Positions 23,482-35,500 of a stretch of 64,000 bases of DNA are shown in pieces. The stretch spans positions 91,217-155,216 of the forward strand of contig JAANDG010000347.1 in the NCBI GenBank assembly GCA_036852015.1, written 5' to 3'. Each line of letters starts with the position of its first letter. The stretch's first letter is position 1. The position numbers and the translations under genes were made by a program. The stretch comes from Pelodera strongyloides. Lineage: Eukaryota > Nematoda > Chromadorea > Rhabditida > Rhabditidae. The notes beneath the pieces were generated by a model that was not told the origin of the DNA, made no database searches, and saw only the letters and a list, made by a program, of their open reading frames with translations.

Positions 23482-26123
23482 ATGGAACCAACTTGCGTTT
23501 ATACCAAGAGAATCGATCTATGGGAAAATGAGAGGAGGTCGAACGTCACTGAACCGCTAGAAGAATTGGCCCGAGGACTTTACAGGGTAAGTCAACACAG
23601 CGTTGATATGTTGCGTGTTTCGTGGATCCTACGCTGGACGAAGCATTCCAGTGCATTGTATACAAGTTGTGTAACATTCGCATAAAAGACATAGAGACCT
23701 GCAGAGAGACTAGTTATTGACATTCAAGCGTAATTTTGCAAATGAGTACATAGGCACTCTATTTGTTTTTAGATAAACTACAAGAAGGGGTTTTGTAGTG
23801 AACAAGACACGAACCGAATACTAACTCATTGCAAATGGACAAAGAAAGAGAATGGTGTGTTATCAACTAGACCTACCACTTCAAAAATATAGATTACTTG
23901 AAGAAATCCGTTCGCCCACAGGTGTTCCATCAGCGGCGTACTTGTGGCATAACATTGGAGCGTTAGTTGCACGCGCCATTCTAATATAGAGTGCCAGAAG
24001 TTTGCCAATTTGTGTTCTTGTTGTCGCCCCTAAGGAGAGGGGGGTGCCCGTCGTGCCACTCAGTTACGGAACTAGCACCTTTTCGTGTATCAGGGTTTTA
24101 AGACAAAAAGTAATAGTGTTGCAGAGCAGTCAGTTGAAGCGCAACGACGAACTTGTGTGGAGGAATATATAGGGCTAGATGACGAAATCGATGTAAGTTG
24201 TCGTTTTAGTTGTAAACTCATTCGTCATGGCGATTTTTGCTGCATTTTCTGTGACAAATTTACAAGAGTTCTAGAATATATTGTATAACTATGTGGTATC
24301 TATATGTATCTAGTCAATTGATTATGTCTTGCTCAGCTGCGTTATTTGCTGAGGCACAGCTCAACGATTTAGGAAAGGCACGAGCCAAAATTCTTATAAT
24401 TATGTGGTGCCTATGTGTGGTACCTATTTGTATCTATTCAAATGTATGTGTTTTTAACGCGCTAACAGGTCGAGTTATCGAAAAAAGTCCCGGGACGTAT
24501 CCAAGAAATTGCTCAGTTTGATTGTTTACTAATGGATTCACTTGAAACGGATCTCACGGAGATGGATGTTATACAGCTTGGAAAGGTAATTTAGTAGTGA
24601 GGCAGGGCAACCACTTTAGTCATAACATACCCCAAGTCCTAGCTTCAGCCTCATCTGTTAATTATTATTTAGATTTACGTCACGTGTATGCCGGCCTTTG
24701 ACAATTATCTGTCGATAGTAATACGAAAACCACATGCGTTCCAATTTTTACTACATTCCAATTATCAGTGTGATGTAAAATACCACGCAACTGAATTGAG
24801 CCGCAGCTGTTCTCGTTGGTTTAAATACCCACGTTTGAGATTAGCATTAACCCCGAGACCATACACTTAAACAAGCGCAGAATATTTATTGTTACCTAGT
24901 CTAGTATATCTTTTCAGACGACTATCTATGAACTGCTCTCCAGCTTTCACATTTGGTGTTTTATACTGGATAACGTTGAGAAGCCGACAAGCATTGTGGT
25001 GAGTACGGATAAACCATTCATCAATTAAAACGGTATAACAGCCGCTTTTGAAGCTGATTTTGGATAACAGCATTTCTATGCATCACATGCAAATGAGTAT
25101 GATTATATTTAAAAAATCGAGCTCAATTCGAGATCAAGCATAACTGCATGGGAATGTAGTGATCACCTTACGTTTCAAAAAATATCCGTTATGTCGCTTA
25201 AAACCCGTCAGGTAGAGCTTGACAGCATAGCCAGCGCCTAATATGAAGCCAAATACGCCACTTTATAAGATCAAGTGTTACAATTTCAGTTGCGCTCAAC
25301 AATGCAATCAATGGCGACCGCAATTGAAAAAGGACATGATATGGCAAAGGTGCAAGCGATTTTTCAGGTATTAATTTATTTATTTTTGTTTTATTTCTAT
25401 ACTATATTATATGAAATCCATGCATGGCAGAAGCTGAATATTTTTTCCGCTGGTAGTCAGCTATTGTCAGGTCCGGTGGCTTAGTTAGGGAGAAAAAAAA
25501 CGAAATAATTGTCTAAACCATTTGGTGACTGGTCACTGACCACTTGGTGACCATTTGGACTTGGCCACGACAAGGCTACCAAATGAGCTGGCCGAAGAAA
25601 AAAAAATGAAGTAGGGAACCGTCGCCAAATGGTTTTCTCCGTCTCATATGAGTTGCGCAATGAATTACCTACTTGATCAAGAAATCTTTTCAGTATATCG
25701 ACTACATCGCTATGCAAAACGCCAATCTCCGTAAATCACTCGATGCATTGATGAGACGCCAGAACGCTGAACTGGAGAAAGAGATCCAAACGGAGAAAAG
25801 AGAAAAGACGAAACTTTTGGGAAAGGAGGCCAGACAGACTATGAGGGTGAGTTGGAGGGAGTTGAATCTTTCTCCTTTTTCTCTATTCCCTCTCTCTCTC
25901 TCTCTGTTTCTCTCTCTGTGTTTCTCTCTATCTTGTTTCTCTTCTCATTAAACTCCACCCAATTTTCTTCCAGCAAGAGCATCTCCTCAAGCGTGAGAAC
26001 CGTGCCCTGGATCGGCAATGGGTTTTAGTGAACGAAGAAGACGTCTTACCAGCTGAAACATGCAATGACCTGGTCGTTCACAAACCAAAACCATCATATC
26101 GACTTTTCTGCAGCATACTATAG
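23482..26123 (+). CDS. Unfamiliar coiled-coil protein, 8 exons, 288 aa (orphan 2)
   Basis: No family recognised. Exons: 23482-23586, 23773-23856, 24094-24192, 24469-24585, 24918-24998, 25290-25367, 25694-25846, 25974-26123 (867 nt, TAG at 26121-26123). All these exons are phase 0, an unusual uniformity that permits exon skipping without frameshift. An extra in-frame exon at 24360-24419 is possible. The ATG chosen is 2 nt after an ATAG acceptor-like site. The C-terminal third (exon 7 onward) is a charged, Lys/Glu-rich coiled coil (EKEIQTEKREK). The middle has hydrophobic helices and a few cysteines. No signal peptide. A family A repeat fills most of the intron 24999-25289. Confidence 0.7.
25025..25201. 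mobile_element. TTAA-bounded palindromic element, family A
   Basis: 177 bp, TTAA at both ends; left end TTAAAACGGTATAACAGCCG, right end CGTTTCAAAAAATATCCG..CGCTTAA. It lies inside the 291-bp intron 24999-25289 of orphan 2, starting 26 nt after the exon, so without it the intron would be about 110 nt. Confidence 0.8.
25864..25944. repeat. CT-rich tract
   Basis: CTCTCT repeats filling the last intron of orphan 2 (25847-25973), including its polypyrimidine tract. Confidence 0.85.
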
Positions 26124-26166
26124 TTTGGTTTTCAGTTGCTTACTGTAGTTTGAATGCATATTGCAT

Positions 26167-26172
26167 AATAAA
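26167..26172 (+). promoter_or_regulatory. AATAAA polyadenylation signal (orphan 2)
   Basis: Canonical hexamer 44 nt after the orphan 2 stop codon. The spacing suits a short 3' UTR and supports the gene ending there. Confidence 0.6.
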
Positions 26173-26239
26173 CAATTTTTACGAGACTTTTTGTGCAGCA
26201 TACTGTAATTTGAATCCAAAATACTAAATGCACCATTAG

Positions 26240-26535
26240 TCAGTATATATTGACATTGCCATGGAAGTGTATTGTCGTTGCTGGGCAGTAAATGGATTGT
26301 TCCAGTGCTACCACAAGCAACGGACCTCAGTCTTCAAGAAGATTAAACAGTGAAACGGTGTGTTGCTTTGCTTCGTGTCTGATAGGTTTTTTTTCTGAAG
26401 TTTATCAACACTTTTTGGTCGTTGATGGGCAGCAAATGGGGTGTTCCAATGTTACCAAAAGCAACGTGCATTTACATTTCCAAGAAATGAACGGTGGAAC
26501 AGTATATCGTTGCTTTTGCTTTATGTCTGTTATTC
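26240..26535. repeat. Diverged tandem duplication, about 145 bp units
   Basis: Two consecutive copies. Landmarks are GTCGTTGCTGGGCAGTAAAT (about 26274) against GTCGTTGATGGGCAGCAAAT (about 26420), then GCTACCACAAGCAACG against GTTACCAAAAGCAACG, then 'aagaa..gaACGGTGgAACagt' with 'TTGCTTtgCTTcgTGTCTG'. It sits between orphan 2 and orphan 3 and has no evident coding frame. Confidence 0.65.
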
Positions 26536-26676
26536 TCAAGTTTATTTGCACTGTGCCCAATCAGTTAATAATTCTGCATTTGAAACTTTTGCATGCTTCC
26601 ATCCATTCTCTTTATTGTGACATACCGACATACGACAAATGAGAGTACATCAGATGTTATATTTTTTATAGGAAAA

Positions 26677-29600
26677 ATGGGGTCGGTCCGTTCTTGGCAC
26701 TTCGTCGTCTGGGCTGCTATTGCCACCATAGCAGCCGTGCTAATCGCAATAGGAATCGCCAATTTTAAGGTCTTACTTTTTTGAAATTTCTTACAATTAG
26801 ATGAAACACGTGCGTCATTATGAAGAGAGTGAGAAAGGCTCAACTGTGTCCCACTTTTGGCATTGTGTGCGGCAAGTGGGCCAATAATTCGCGAAATTGC
26901 ACACTTTTCGCAAAACCCTAAGGGCGGCATAACTCGCCAACTGGTTTCTTTGCCCAGAGATGTTTCTTGATAGTTAATAACAGCCTTGGACAAAGTCAGA
27001 CGCTCAAACAAGAGAAATCGAAATATTCTCAACGATTCTACATACATGTTACAACAATCATAAACTCAATCGCAGGTTCGTGCGGAGAAGCTTCCCATCT
27101 ATACAGAAGTACGCCAAAAGGCAGATAGAAATCTGGCCGACAAAATACACCAAATTCAGGAGGAGGGAAATTCCACGGTTAGCAGTTAGCATTCTGCATT
27201 GAGCTAATAAAGAACTGCTCTAGGAAAGCAACAAAAAGAGAGAGAGAGAGGGGAGAGGGGAGAGAGCGAGAGGGAGAGAGCGAGAGGCAGAGAGCGAGAG
27301 GGAGAGAGGGGAGAGGGGAAAGTGAGGGAGAGAAGGATAAGGGAAAGAGAGGGGAGATAGGGTGCCAGTGAATTTCTTTAACTACTAAACCATCTCTAGA
27401 TTGAATCATCCATCTTGTCTGATCTTCTGGCAGAACACTACAATGAAATCCTATCCGGCATCAAGATGCAGTATGAGGAGCCGAAGGTCGACATTCTCTA
27501 CCTCATACATATGATCACCACCACAGGTATGTCATTAGATGCGATTGCGCCGATCACTGATTGCTGAAAAAACACGTGCGCTGCGGAAATGTGGCGCACC
27601 TCTTGCTCACATGTCCATGAACATTGATAAACTGAAATTTGCTCAATAGTACTACAATGTTGCGGTGTCACTTGCCAAGCAATATGTCATAGGTTCGAAT
27701 AGTTCAGTTCTGGAATGCATTATCGAGGAAAATGATCGTTCGTAAACTTTTCCCCTCTTTCAGGTGTGACCAAGGTGCGCGTGGCCGGAGTGGTTCCCTA
27801 TGTAGTGTTCTTCTCCATTTCAATCCTTTTCGTATCCTTCATCTATACTGTGCTTGGACTTCTCTACGAACGATTCATCATGAAGCTATTCGGTGAGGTT
27901 GAAGTTAAAGAGGAATAACAACAGAAATTTGAAACATAAATTGGACGCTGCATTCCCATTTGGTGTATGTAAATAACTGCGCAATAGCGCGCTATTCTTC
28001 TAATTATATTCATGTGCACACAAAATATGGAAATGAAGTTGTACGGCACACATTTCAAAAAACGCCGGCCGCCGTTATACTTATACCGCTTTAATAATAA
28101 TGCGGTTTATTGAGCAAAGTGAATGTTCAAAGTGAATGCCTAAAATGTGCTCAAATTACTGTTAGGATATTCACCTAACAATTTGAGCATTATATTAGCA
28201 ATGGCAAAATTAGAGCGAGATTTGCTTGATTCACAGTCGGTCATCATATTCTTTCAGGTAGTATCCTTCGTCCTCAAGGTGGTCCTTCATATGATCCTTC
28301 TACGGCTTTGGCAACACAATTGAAAACACTGAAAGATGAGGACCCAACATACCATGGAGTAATTGTTTTATTAGTAACCATTTGGAAACAAAAAAATCTA
28401 ACGTAACATGTGTCCATCTAGGCAAACTTTTCTTATCACAGTCTTTCGTCAGGAATTTAATTACATTTGGAATCATTTGGAAGCATACATTGGAGCATTT
28501 TAGGAAAGAATTAATATATTCATGCATATTTCTCATCAGGAATTGATCTTCAGTAACGAAAGTGAATGCAAAGTGCAGTAGGCAGTTTCCGAGCCTTTCG
28601 GACTCCAAAGTAGTAGAATAAAAGACAAGTCTTATCATTATAAAAAAAGTGAATGACTTAACCTCGCCAGTATTCTGATAATGAGATAAATCTGATCCCC
28701 TATAAAGTATGATCTCCTAAAATCTTCAGGCTCATGGACTTACACGCGAGAGAGAGAAGAGTCGTCTACTTATGGCGTCAGCTATGGCAAAGACGCAGGG
28801 CATGGGACACAGCGTTACGCCAGAAGAAGACGTTACGCCAGCCGGTTAGAGTAGTTTCGAATATATTCACTGACAAAACGGCGTGAAAGCGGCGAATTTA
28901 TGTGCAAGCGACATAGTCAAGGCTGACAACTTGCCTTCCACGGAAGCGCCCAACGGCTTGCCGCTTTTTTCCACGCTGCATGCTCACCGCAACGATGTCG
29001 CATGTATTTCACTTTGTTTTTGAAACGTATTGTGGACAACTGTATTTCCATATGTTTTATGCAAATTAATACAAATCAGACTAAAAATCGCGCAGTATTC
29101 GCGCAGTAATTTGCATAAACTACATGGGAATACAGCGTCCGGCATACGTTTCAAAACCGGCTATCATACGGCTTTAATAATAAAAAAACGCCAGGCATCT
29201 TCCTCGTCATAATGATGGTTCTTCTGATTGCCTGCTCTGCTCTGGTCGCCTGGTATCTGGACACCAACTATTTCGATGCTTTCACAAAATTCTGCAAACA
29301 TATCGCGATGATAGGTAGGTAACCATATCAGGGGGGGGGAGTTCTCGCCAGAGAAAAGTACAGAAACTTATTATGCCCTGATGAGATTATATTTAATTAA
29401 GTATTCGTTAGTGCACCAACAACAACAACTTATGGTACCTTGTGGTTCCTAAGTTCCTGTCGGACTAATAAACAACGGCATCGTTCAATATCCAAAACCT
29501 TCAACACATACCAACCCTAATTTAGTAATTACAGTATATACATACAAAATCCTCATCACATATAATCAATTCACAGTCTGGGACCATGTACATTCCTTTT

Positions 29601-30479
29601 TCAGAGCCGTACGACGTGCCCACAACCTGGTCTGGATATGGAATCCTACTTCTCGGAATCCTTTCGCAGGTTTGCTTTAGTGATAAATAGCGCATATTTT
29701 TAGGCATTTCATAGATTTCCCTAATAAAACTCACCCAAATGAAACGAACAGCAGCACTACTAGAATCCAGAACACTCAGAAAGTTGGCGTGTACGCGGCG
29801 CTCATTTGGATTTGGCAACCCGGTGGCGCACAGAAGAGCTACGCTTGCAATCGCGCTTGCCTAACCAACGGTGCTTGAATTTCTCTCAGCTTGAAGGTCA
29901 ATGTCAAAAGGGCGCCGTATCTTCGCCGCACACACTCCCCGTCCCGTCATACACTGGGGAAACTCGGCTCCAGTGCCGCACCTGTACGGCACGGAAAAGG
30001 AGAGCGGCACCAGATACGCACCTGCCAGGCTCTAGTTACGAGGTTTTGGCGGAGGTCAGAAAAAGTGTGGGTGCGGCATAGGTGCGAAACTGGAGCCGGG
30101 GTGCGACACAGGTGCCAAACTGGTGCCGATTTAGAGCCACGCCTGTTGTCCTATTTTGGCACCAGATACGCACCAGCCCGGCACCTGTACGGCACTCCTC
30201 GGGGGGTGCAGATCTAGTATCAGTATCGCACCCCACTTTTTTTGGTGCCGCACCCCTCGAAATCTGGTGCGGCACTGGAGCCGAGTTTCGCGTTGTAAGA
30301 GAGCGGCACGCGCGCGAAGCGTCATCGATCGATTTTTGTTTCAGATCGTCTTCCTTGTCACAACCTACCGCTGTGCCAATGTGTTCATCATCTTTTCCTA
30401 TTCTGTATTCCAGTCTGACAAAGAGAAAGCTCGTCCGATTATTTGTGATGCAACACTCAGATGTGAACCCAAAAACTGA
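26677..30479 (+). CDS. Predicted four-pass membrane protein, 7 exons, 256 aa (orphan 3)
   Basis: Family not recognised. Exons: 26677-26769, 27076-27177, 27400-27526, 27764-27892, 29195-29314, 29605-29669, 30345-30479 (771 nt, TGA at 30477-30479). Phases all agree. Hydrophobic segments lie at about 10-28 (VVWAAIATIAAVLIAIGI), 114-140, 151-171 (FLVIMMVLLIACSALVAW) and 200-222. Residues 30-110 form a charged, helical domain with an NST glycosylation sequon at 63-65. The short C-tail is polar. Topology (N-terminus inside, helical domain in lumen or outside) is inferred. The ATG follows a TTTTATAG acceptor by 5 nt. Intron 4 (27893-29194) is bounded at both ends by family A repeats, and the acceptor of exon 5 lacks a pyrimidine tract. 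Reading past the exon 4 donor gives a stop inside the repeat and a 158-aa short form. Confidence 0.75.
27236..27358. repeat. (GA)n-rich tract
   Basis: Interrupted GAGAGG/GAGAGC repeat in intron 2 of orphan 3 (27178-27399). Confidence 0.9.
27905..28094. mobile_element. TTAA-bounded palindromic element, family A
   Basis: 190 bp, TTAA at both ends, GGACGCTGCATTCCC near the left and TTATACCGCTTTAA at the right. It starts only 12 nt after exon 4 of orphan 3, so the exon's donor site nearly abuts the element. A TAA in its left end would terminate translation if the intron were retained. Confidence 0.8.
29009..29177. mobile_element. Family A element, left end degraded
   Basis: Left arm TTTTGAAACGTATTG, right arm GGCATACGTTTCAAAACCGG then ..GGCTTTAA. 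The outermost left bases are missing. It ends 17 nt before exon 5 of orphan 3 (29195), so branch point and acceptor context must lie in or beside it. Confidence 0.75.
29959..30289. mobile_element. GC-rich element with 24-bp perfect terminal inverted repeats
   Basis: 331 bp in intron 6 of orphan 3 (29670-30344). The ends (29959-29982 and 30266-30289) are exact reverse complements, beginning GAAACTCGGCTCCAGTGCCG. The interior is much more GC-rich than the surroundings and contains repeated GGTGCGGCA and CACCAGATACGCACC words. It opens frames on both strands up to 136 codons, which I regard as compositional. No transposase. Probably a non-autonomous DNA element of a family distinct from A and B. 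Confidence 0.75.
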
Positions 30480-30487
30480 TGTTTATG

Positions 30488-30641
30488 CTTAGCGGTTTGG
30501 TTTTAGAAACGACAGATGCATTCCCATGGTTTTCTTCAAACTTCTAGCTATACGTAGCAATCTTTTGATGACACTTGCATATACAATACAAGGAAAATCA
30601 GTTGTCCAATATCGTTTCAAAACCGGCTGTTATACCGCTTT
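30488..30641. mobile_element. Family A element, degraded ends
   Basis: Starts about 9 nt after the orphan 3 stop codon with 'TTAGCGGTTTGGTTTTAGAAACG' and ends in TCGTTTCAAAACCGGCTGTT..ATACCGCTTTA. If the mRNA extends, the element forms its 3' UTR. Confidence 0.65.
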
Positions 30642-31344
30642 ATGGTTACGCATAATCGGCTTATGCTTTCATATGATACATATTTGAATATTTATTATAC
30701 TCATTAAAAGAGCGCAACGCCGTGCCACAAACACCACAGGCCACAAACAATTATGCTTCCTATACATCGTGTTTCTTTGGGCAATCATGGCATGTTAAAG
30801 CAAATCACATATGTTATTTTGCTTCGTGCATGTATTAATAAGCATTAGTCTACAGCTTCGTTTTGAATTTGCAAAAGTTTTCTGGTCACGCTGCGTTCAA
30901 TAAATGTTAACTTGCGTAGGTGAAAACACTTTTGTGGATGCATAAAACTTCATTAAACAAACAACAACAGAACAAGCTAGTATAAAACAATAGGTATTAT
31001 ATATATTTAAAAAAAACTGTGAAAGGTAAATTAAATGGAAAAGAGAGAAACACACAAAGGCTGACGCATGAATTAGCAGGCTATGAAACAATTGCAAATA
31101 CTAATTAGCAATTATGAATTCACAGGCTGCTACCTCATATAAGAAGCTTTACATTGCGAAAACACTACCCTATCTAGACTTACCCGCCAGCAGGTACCAA
31201 CAATATGCTTACATTTCCTATGATACAACAATACACAAAAAACCAAACCCGTATGAGATATAGATAAAAGCAATTAACTAAAAAAATTTCATGGTTCTAC
31301 AGTACTCTAAGAAACAGTCTACAGTCGATTTAGGCTCAACTGCT

Positions 31345-32497
31345 TCAATGTAACGGAGCAGTCCTTGCTGCTGGTCGAACAATTCCCAATTGCCTGGGAT
31401 AATCATTACTGTGCTCCTTTCCAATATGAGCAACCAAAAGATCCACATCCAAATAGCGGGCACCACATATTTGACACGCACAGCCGGACTGCCTGAAATG
31501 ATACTTGGTCAATTACAAATAATTACATGGGGTAGTTTTTGAACTTGAACAATCATCAAATGTCTGCAATGCTTTTAAATTTACCTTAAAGTTTAAAGCG
31601 ATATAACAGCCAATTTTTGGAACGTATGTTGAACGCTGTACTATCATGTATGTTGCAAATCACTGCGCGAGACTGCTGATTACTTCTATACATATGGCAA
31701 AGCAGATGTCCAGCGTACTTTTCCAAAACCAGCTGTTATACCACTTTAAATCATAAACTAAAAACCAACACCGTTCTGTGAGCGATTTAAAATAATGCAA
31801 CAATTCACTCACTCAACGGGCTGATATCTCTGCGAAGGTCCACCTCCGGCAGATAACGACGGGCCGAGCAGAGGCTTCGGATTGTTGCGATCCATTGTCA
31901 ACTAAAGTGGATCATAAAGCACTTTACGTAGTCCAAAGACAAGGCCCGGTATATATATCGCCACAAATAGCGCTCCAGATACCTTTGAAGTTCTGACAAC
32001 AAGTCGATAACACCCCTATACCTTACTTGCCCCTTGCGCCTACGGTAATCAAACCGTCTTCATTTACGAATCACTTTTTTTTAATGTCTATGTTCAAAGA
32101 TGGCAAAAACATCACATTGGAATCACTCCAAGGGTGCCAAGGCAGAAATAAAAGGTGTCAAATCTAAGGGAGCTCCCAGAGTGTCAAAGCTTCAAGGGTG
32201 TCAAAACTGAAAAGAAACAAACCATTGCCGTTTCATGATCCTCGCTGCCAAAGTGTTCCAGACTCTCCTCTTCACTTGCAAATGTTAGATCGCATACAGT
32301 ACACGCTTTTGTCCATGAAGACGTCATTCCAGGGTGCAAGTTAGGCATCGCCGGGTTATCACGAACCCATACCATTCTACCGTCCGGACTGTCATCGGAC
32401 GTGCCACTCAAAGGACAAGCGACAGAGGTCGGAAGACAGATCTGAAACTATTGATCATACTTTCATTCATTCAATCACTATAACACAGATACATACA

Positions 32498-32556
<59 letters not shown>

Positions 32557-35500
32557 GATATATACCTACGCACACAACTCACACATACACACACACACAT
32601 ATATATACACACACAACACAACACACACCATACTTTCACGTTTCAACACGTTTTCAAACACACAACCAACCAACCGTTTCGAAAGCAGCCATGACTTTCT
32701 TGGGCGATATGCACAAAGTAAGTGCCGGGAACTGATAGCACGCGACCAAAAGTCCGCTTTCTGTCATTTGACGGAGCATGTTCACAGGTACACAAACGTG
32801 GATCTGCAATCAGAGACCATATCTCACACTAAACATGAGAAAACACTAAATTACAAAACACTTATCACATATCTTATCATTTATCATATCTTATATGCAA
32901 CTTACCATATCATTATCACATCATATATGTGAGATGTATGTTCACACATAACGTTAAAGCTGAATAAGTGGTGGCGCTCAATCATTTCGCAGTAGTTCAG
33001 TGATACTGATGTTACCCAATCAAAAACTATTAAAAACTTGCACTGCGGCCTAAACTACCACATCCTTTCACAAGAGGAAAATGAATTCTCACTTCTCACC
33101 TCAGAGCTAGCGTACATATTGTGTCCTCGCGTAATCTTGATCTCAAACCTATTTTCACCACATAATCCAACGACAAAACAAACGTTTTCCACCGACACAT
33201 CACCCTGAACAGAACATTTTGAATATACGCATAGAATCATAGTTGAACTACCTGAAAGTTTCCCGAGAACACTATAGCTCACTTAGTTTCGTAGTCAACA
33301 ATTATGGACAAAGACAAAATGCTACCTGTATCTGTGTTTCAGCAGCGGGTGCAAGTTTTACAGTCACTTTTGGCAGTTTTGCAAATGCACTTCCGGCGCT
33401 CCGAACAACAGGTCCACTACGGCGTGCCACGGTCGACAGCTGTGCTACAGTTTTGCGAAGTTGCGCGGCAGTCTGAAATCATAGTATCTCTGTCCTCCAC
33501 CTCCAAAATAAGGACTTACTTGCAAGACGGATACAGCCGACTCATGCTGCAAGTAGTTATGGGAATGGAAATGCAGAAACTAGTTTTGGTGTTTCATACT
33601 TCTATTAGGTAAGCAGATAAACAATACCCTGCGATTCAACTGTGCTGTGACTGTCGAAGAGACCGGCGTGTCTTTGAAAGCAGCAGTTCCGTCCAGTAAA
33701 TAGGATGCCGTCTGCGTCACGTCAAGAGCATCGCAAGTAGAGGAGGAGGCACCAATGATTACCTTAATATTTATTCAAGTTAAAGCGGTATACCAGCCGG
33801 TTTTTGAGGCAGATCTTGGATAACTAACTGTATTCCCAAATTCCCTTAAGTTGCATGCAACGGAAAATAATTAGAGTAGAAAATAGCGCAGCTATTTGGA
33901 TACACAACACGGGAATACAGCATACAGCGTCCACCATGCGTTTCAAAACCGGTCATTTCGCTTTAACTTCAGAGACTAGTAGTGGGTGAGTACAATACTA
34001 GTAAGTTTATTACGACCTTAGTCTCCCCACAGTTTACAAAAACCATTCCAAGCAAAATACCCATTAAATTTTACAATTTTACAAACCTTAGGCGCTGGAC
34101 AACCATCTTTGTGCCATTTCAAATGACTCCTGCGCTCGGCCGATGTTCTAAAACATCTATGATATGATAAAACATCTATGATAAAAATCTATACATAGAA
34201 TTACTTTTCCATTAACCTGATAACTGATCAGTATCAATAAGTATCATAGTAAAAAATATAAGTAAGCCGAAAACTAACTCCAAAGGCTTACAAACATACC
34301 TAAATGTATGAAAGCATCCAGGTTGCGAACAAGCCAACGGTCTCTCTCCCGTGTGTACCCGAAGGTGCAATTTCAGAGCGGAAAGCGATAAAAATTCCTA
34401 GAATAAAATCGATTAAATTCAACGTGTTCAGAATAGGTAGTCCCTCCAAGGAAGGGTTCGTTGTTAGCTAAGCCTTGGGAATCCTAAAGGTTTCGGAACT
34501 TGACTAACGTACTTTGCTAATGAATGCAAGGTACTTGCTGAAAAGAACAATAGTTTCTAGCTTGGAATAAATCAATGTGGGTCATTATCAGAATAAAAAG
34601 AAGACAAAGTATCATTCATACCTTATCACAAACTGCGCATTTGTGATTGGTCGCAGCTGCTTCATCTTCAGCACAGCGTTGGTGAAGCTGCGCGTGTCGT
34701 TTCAAAGAACGAGCATCCGAGAATTTTCGCTCGCATATCTCGCAAGTATACGGCTTCTCACCTAAATGTTTCTGCTTAGTCAACAAGCAACAAATAAAAT
34801 CGTTCAAGCTGCGCCCAAAATCATTAAAAGGAGCTTGACTCAACAGACATCGTCGGGCCCACTGACAACTACACCGGTTTACACAGACAACTACAGTACC
34901 CCAGCCAAAGTTATATTAGCAACAACTACACTGCCACAAAATTGTCTACGAGAATATGTATGATAGAAGAAAAAAAAAGAAATTCAAGCAATCAATCAAT
35001 CTAACAATCAATCAATACCGTACCTGTATGAGTATTGATATGACGTTTGACATCAGATCTTTTTTGAAATTCCTTGCCACACACTTTGCACGTGAACAAA
35101 ATGACTTGCCGTTCCGTAGAAGTAACGCCGATGAGTAATTCGCTATCGTTTCCACTGAAAATCAAAGTGGACAATAAAAAACGACCAGATTTACTGGGTT
35201 GGGGCTTGACGCAAAAGCAAAGCTTAATCACAAATCACAAACTCGAAGTCCCTCACGTAAAAGCGGTATAACGGCCAGTTTAGGAAGGAATGACAGAGAC
35301 GCTGTATTCCGATGTAGTGTATGCAAATTGCAGCACTACTACTACATACTGCACGAATATTACACTGATTAAATTAACTTGTATACATCATAGGAGAATG
35401 TACCGTACCACCACAAGACTACTAAATTCACTCACACGATCTCCTCACCGCTGGACGGTTGCAGAATTTGTGGTTTTCTCTTTGGGAGCGAGCATTCATC

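Noticed and set aside
26677..30479. Prominin or tetraspanin identity for orphan 3
   Set aside because: Membrane-pass number and loop sizes do not fit prominin, and the CCG and cysteine pattern of tetraspanins is absent.
29806..30492. Overlapping 100-136 codon frames in the GC-rich insertion
   Set aside because: They lie inside the inverted-repeat element and are explained by its composition; several mirror each other on opposite strands.
31813..31958. A separate small zinc-finger gene starting at the ATG at 31895, with a TATATATA about 55-63 nt upstream
   Set aside because: The exon has a good acceptor (TTTAG) before the ATG, and its phase fits the donor at 32223, so it reads as part of the long zinc-finger gene. 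It remains the main alternative for the 3' end of that model.
32184..32222. Stop of the zinc-finger gene at 32184 by reading through the donor after 32223
   Set aside because: The tail after the donor is short and unremarkable, and splicing onward gives phase-consistent exons including another finger.
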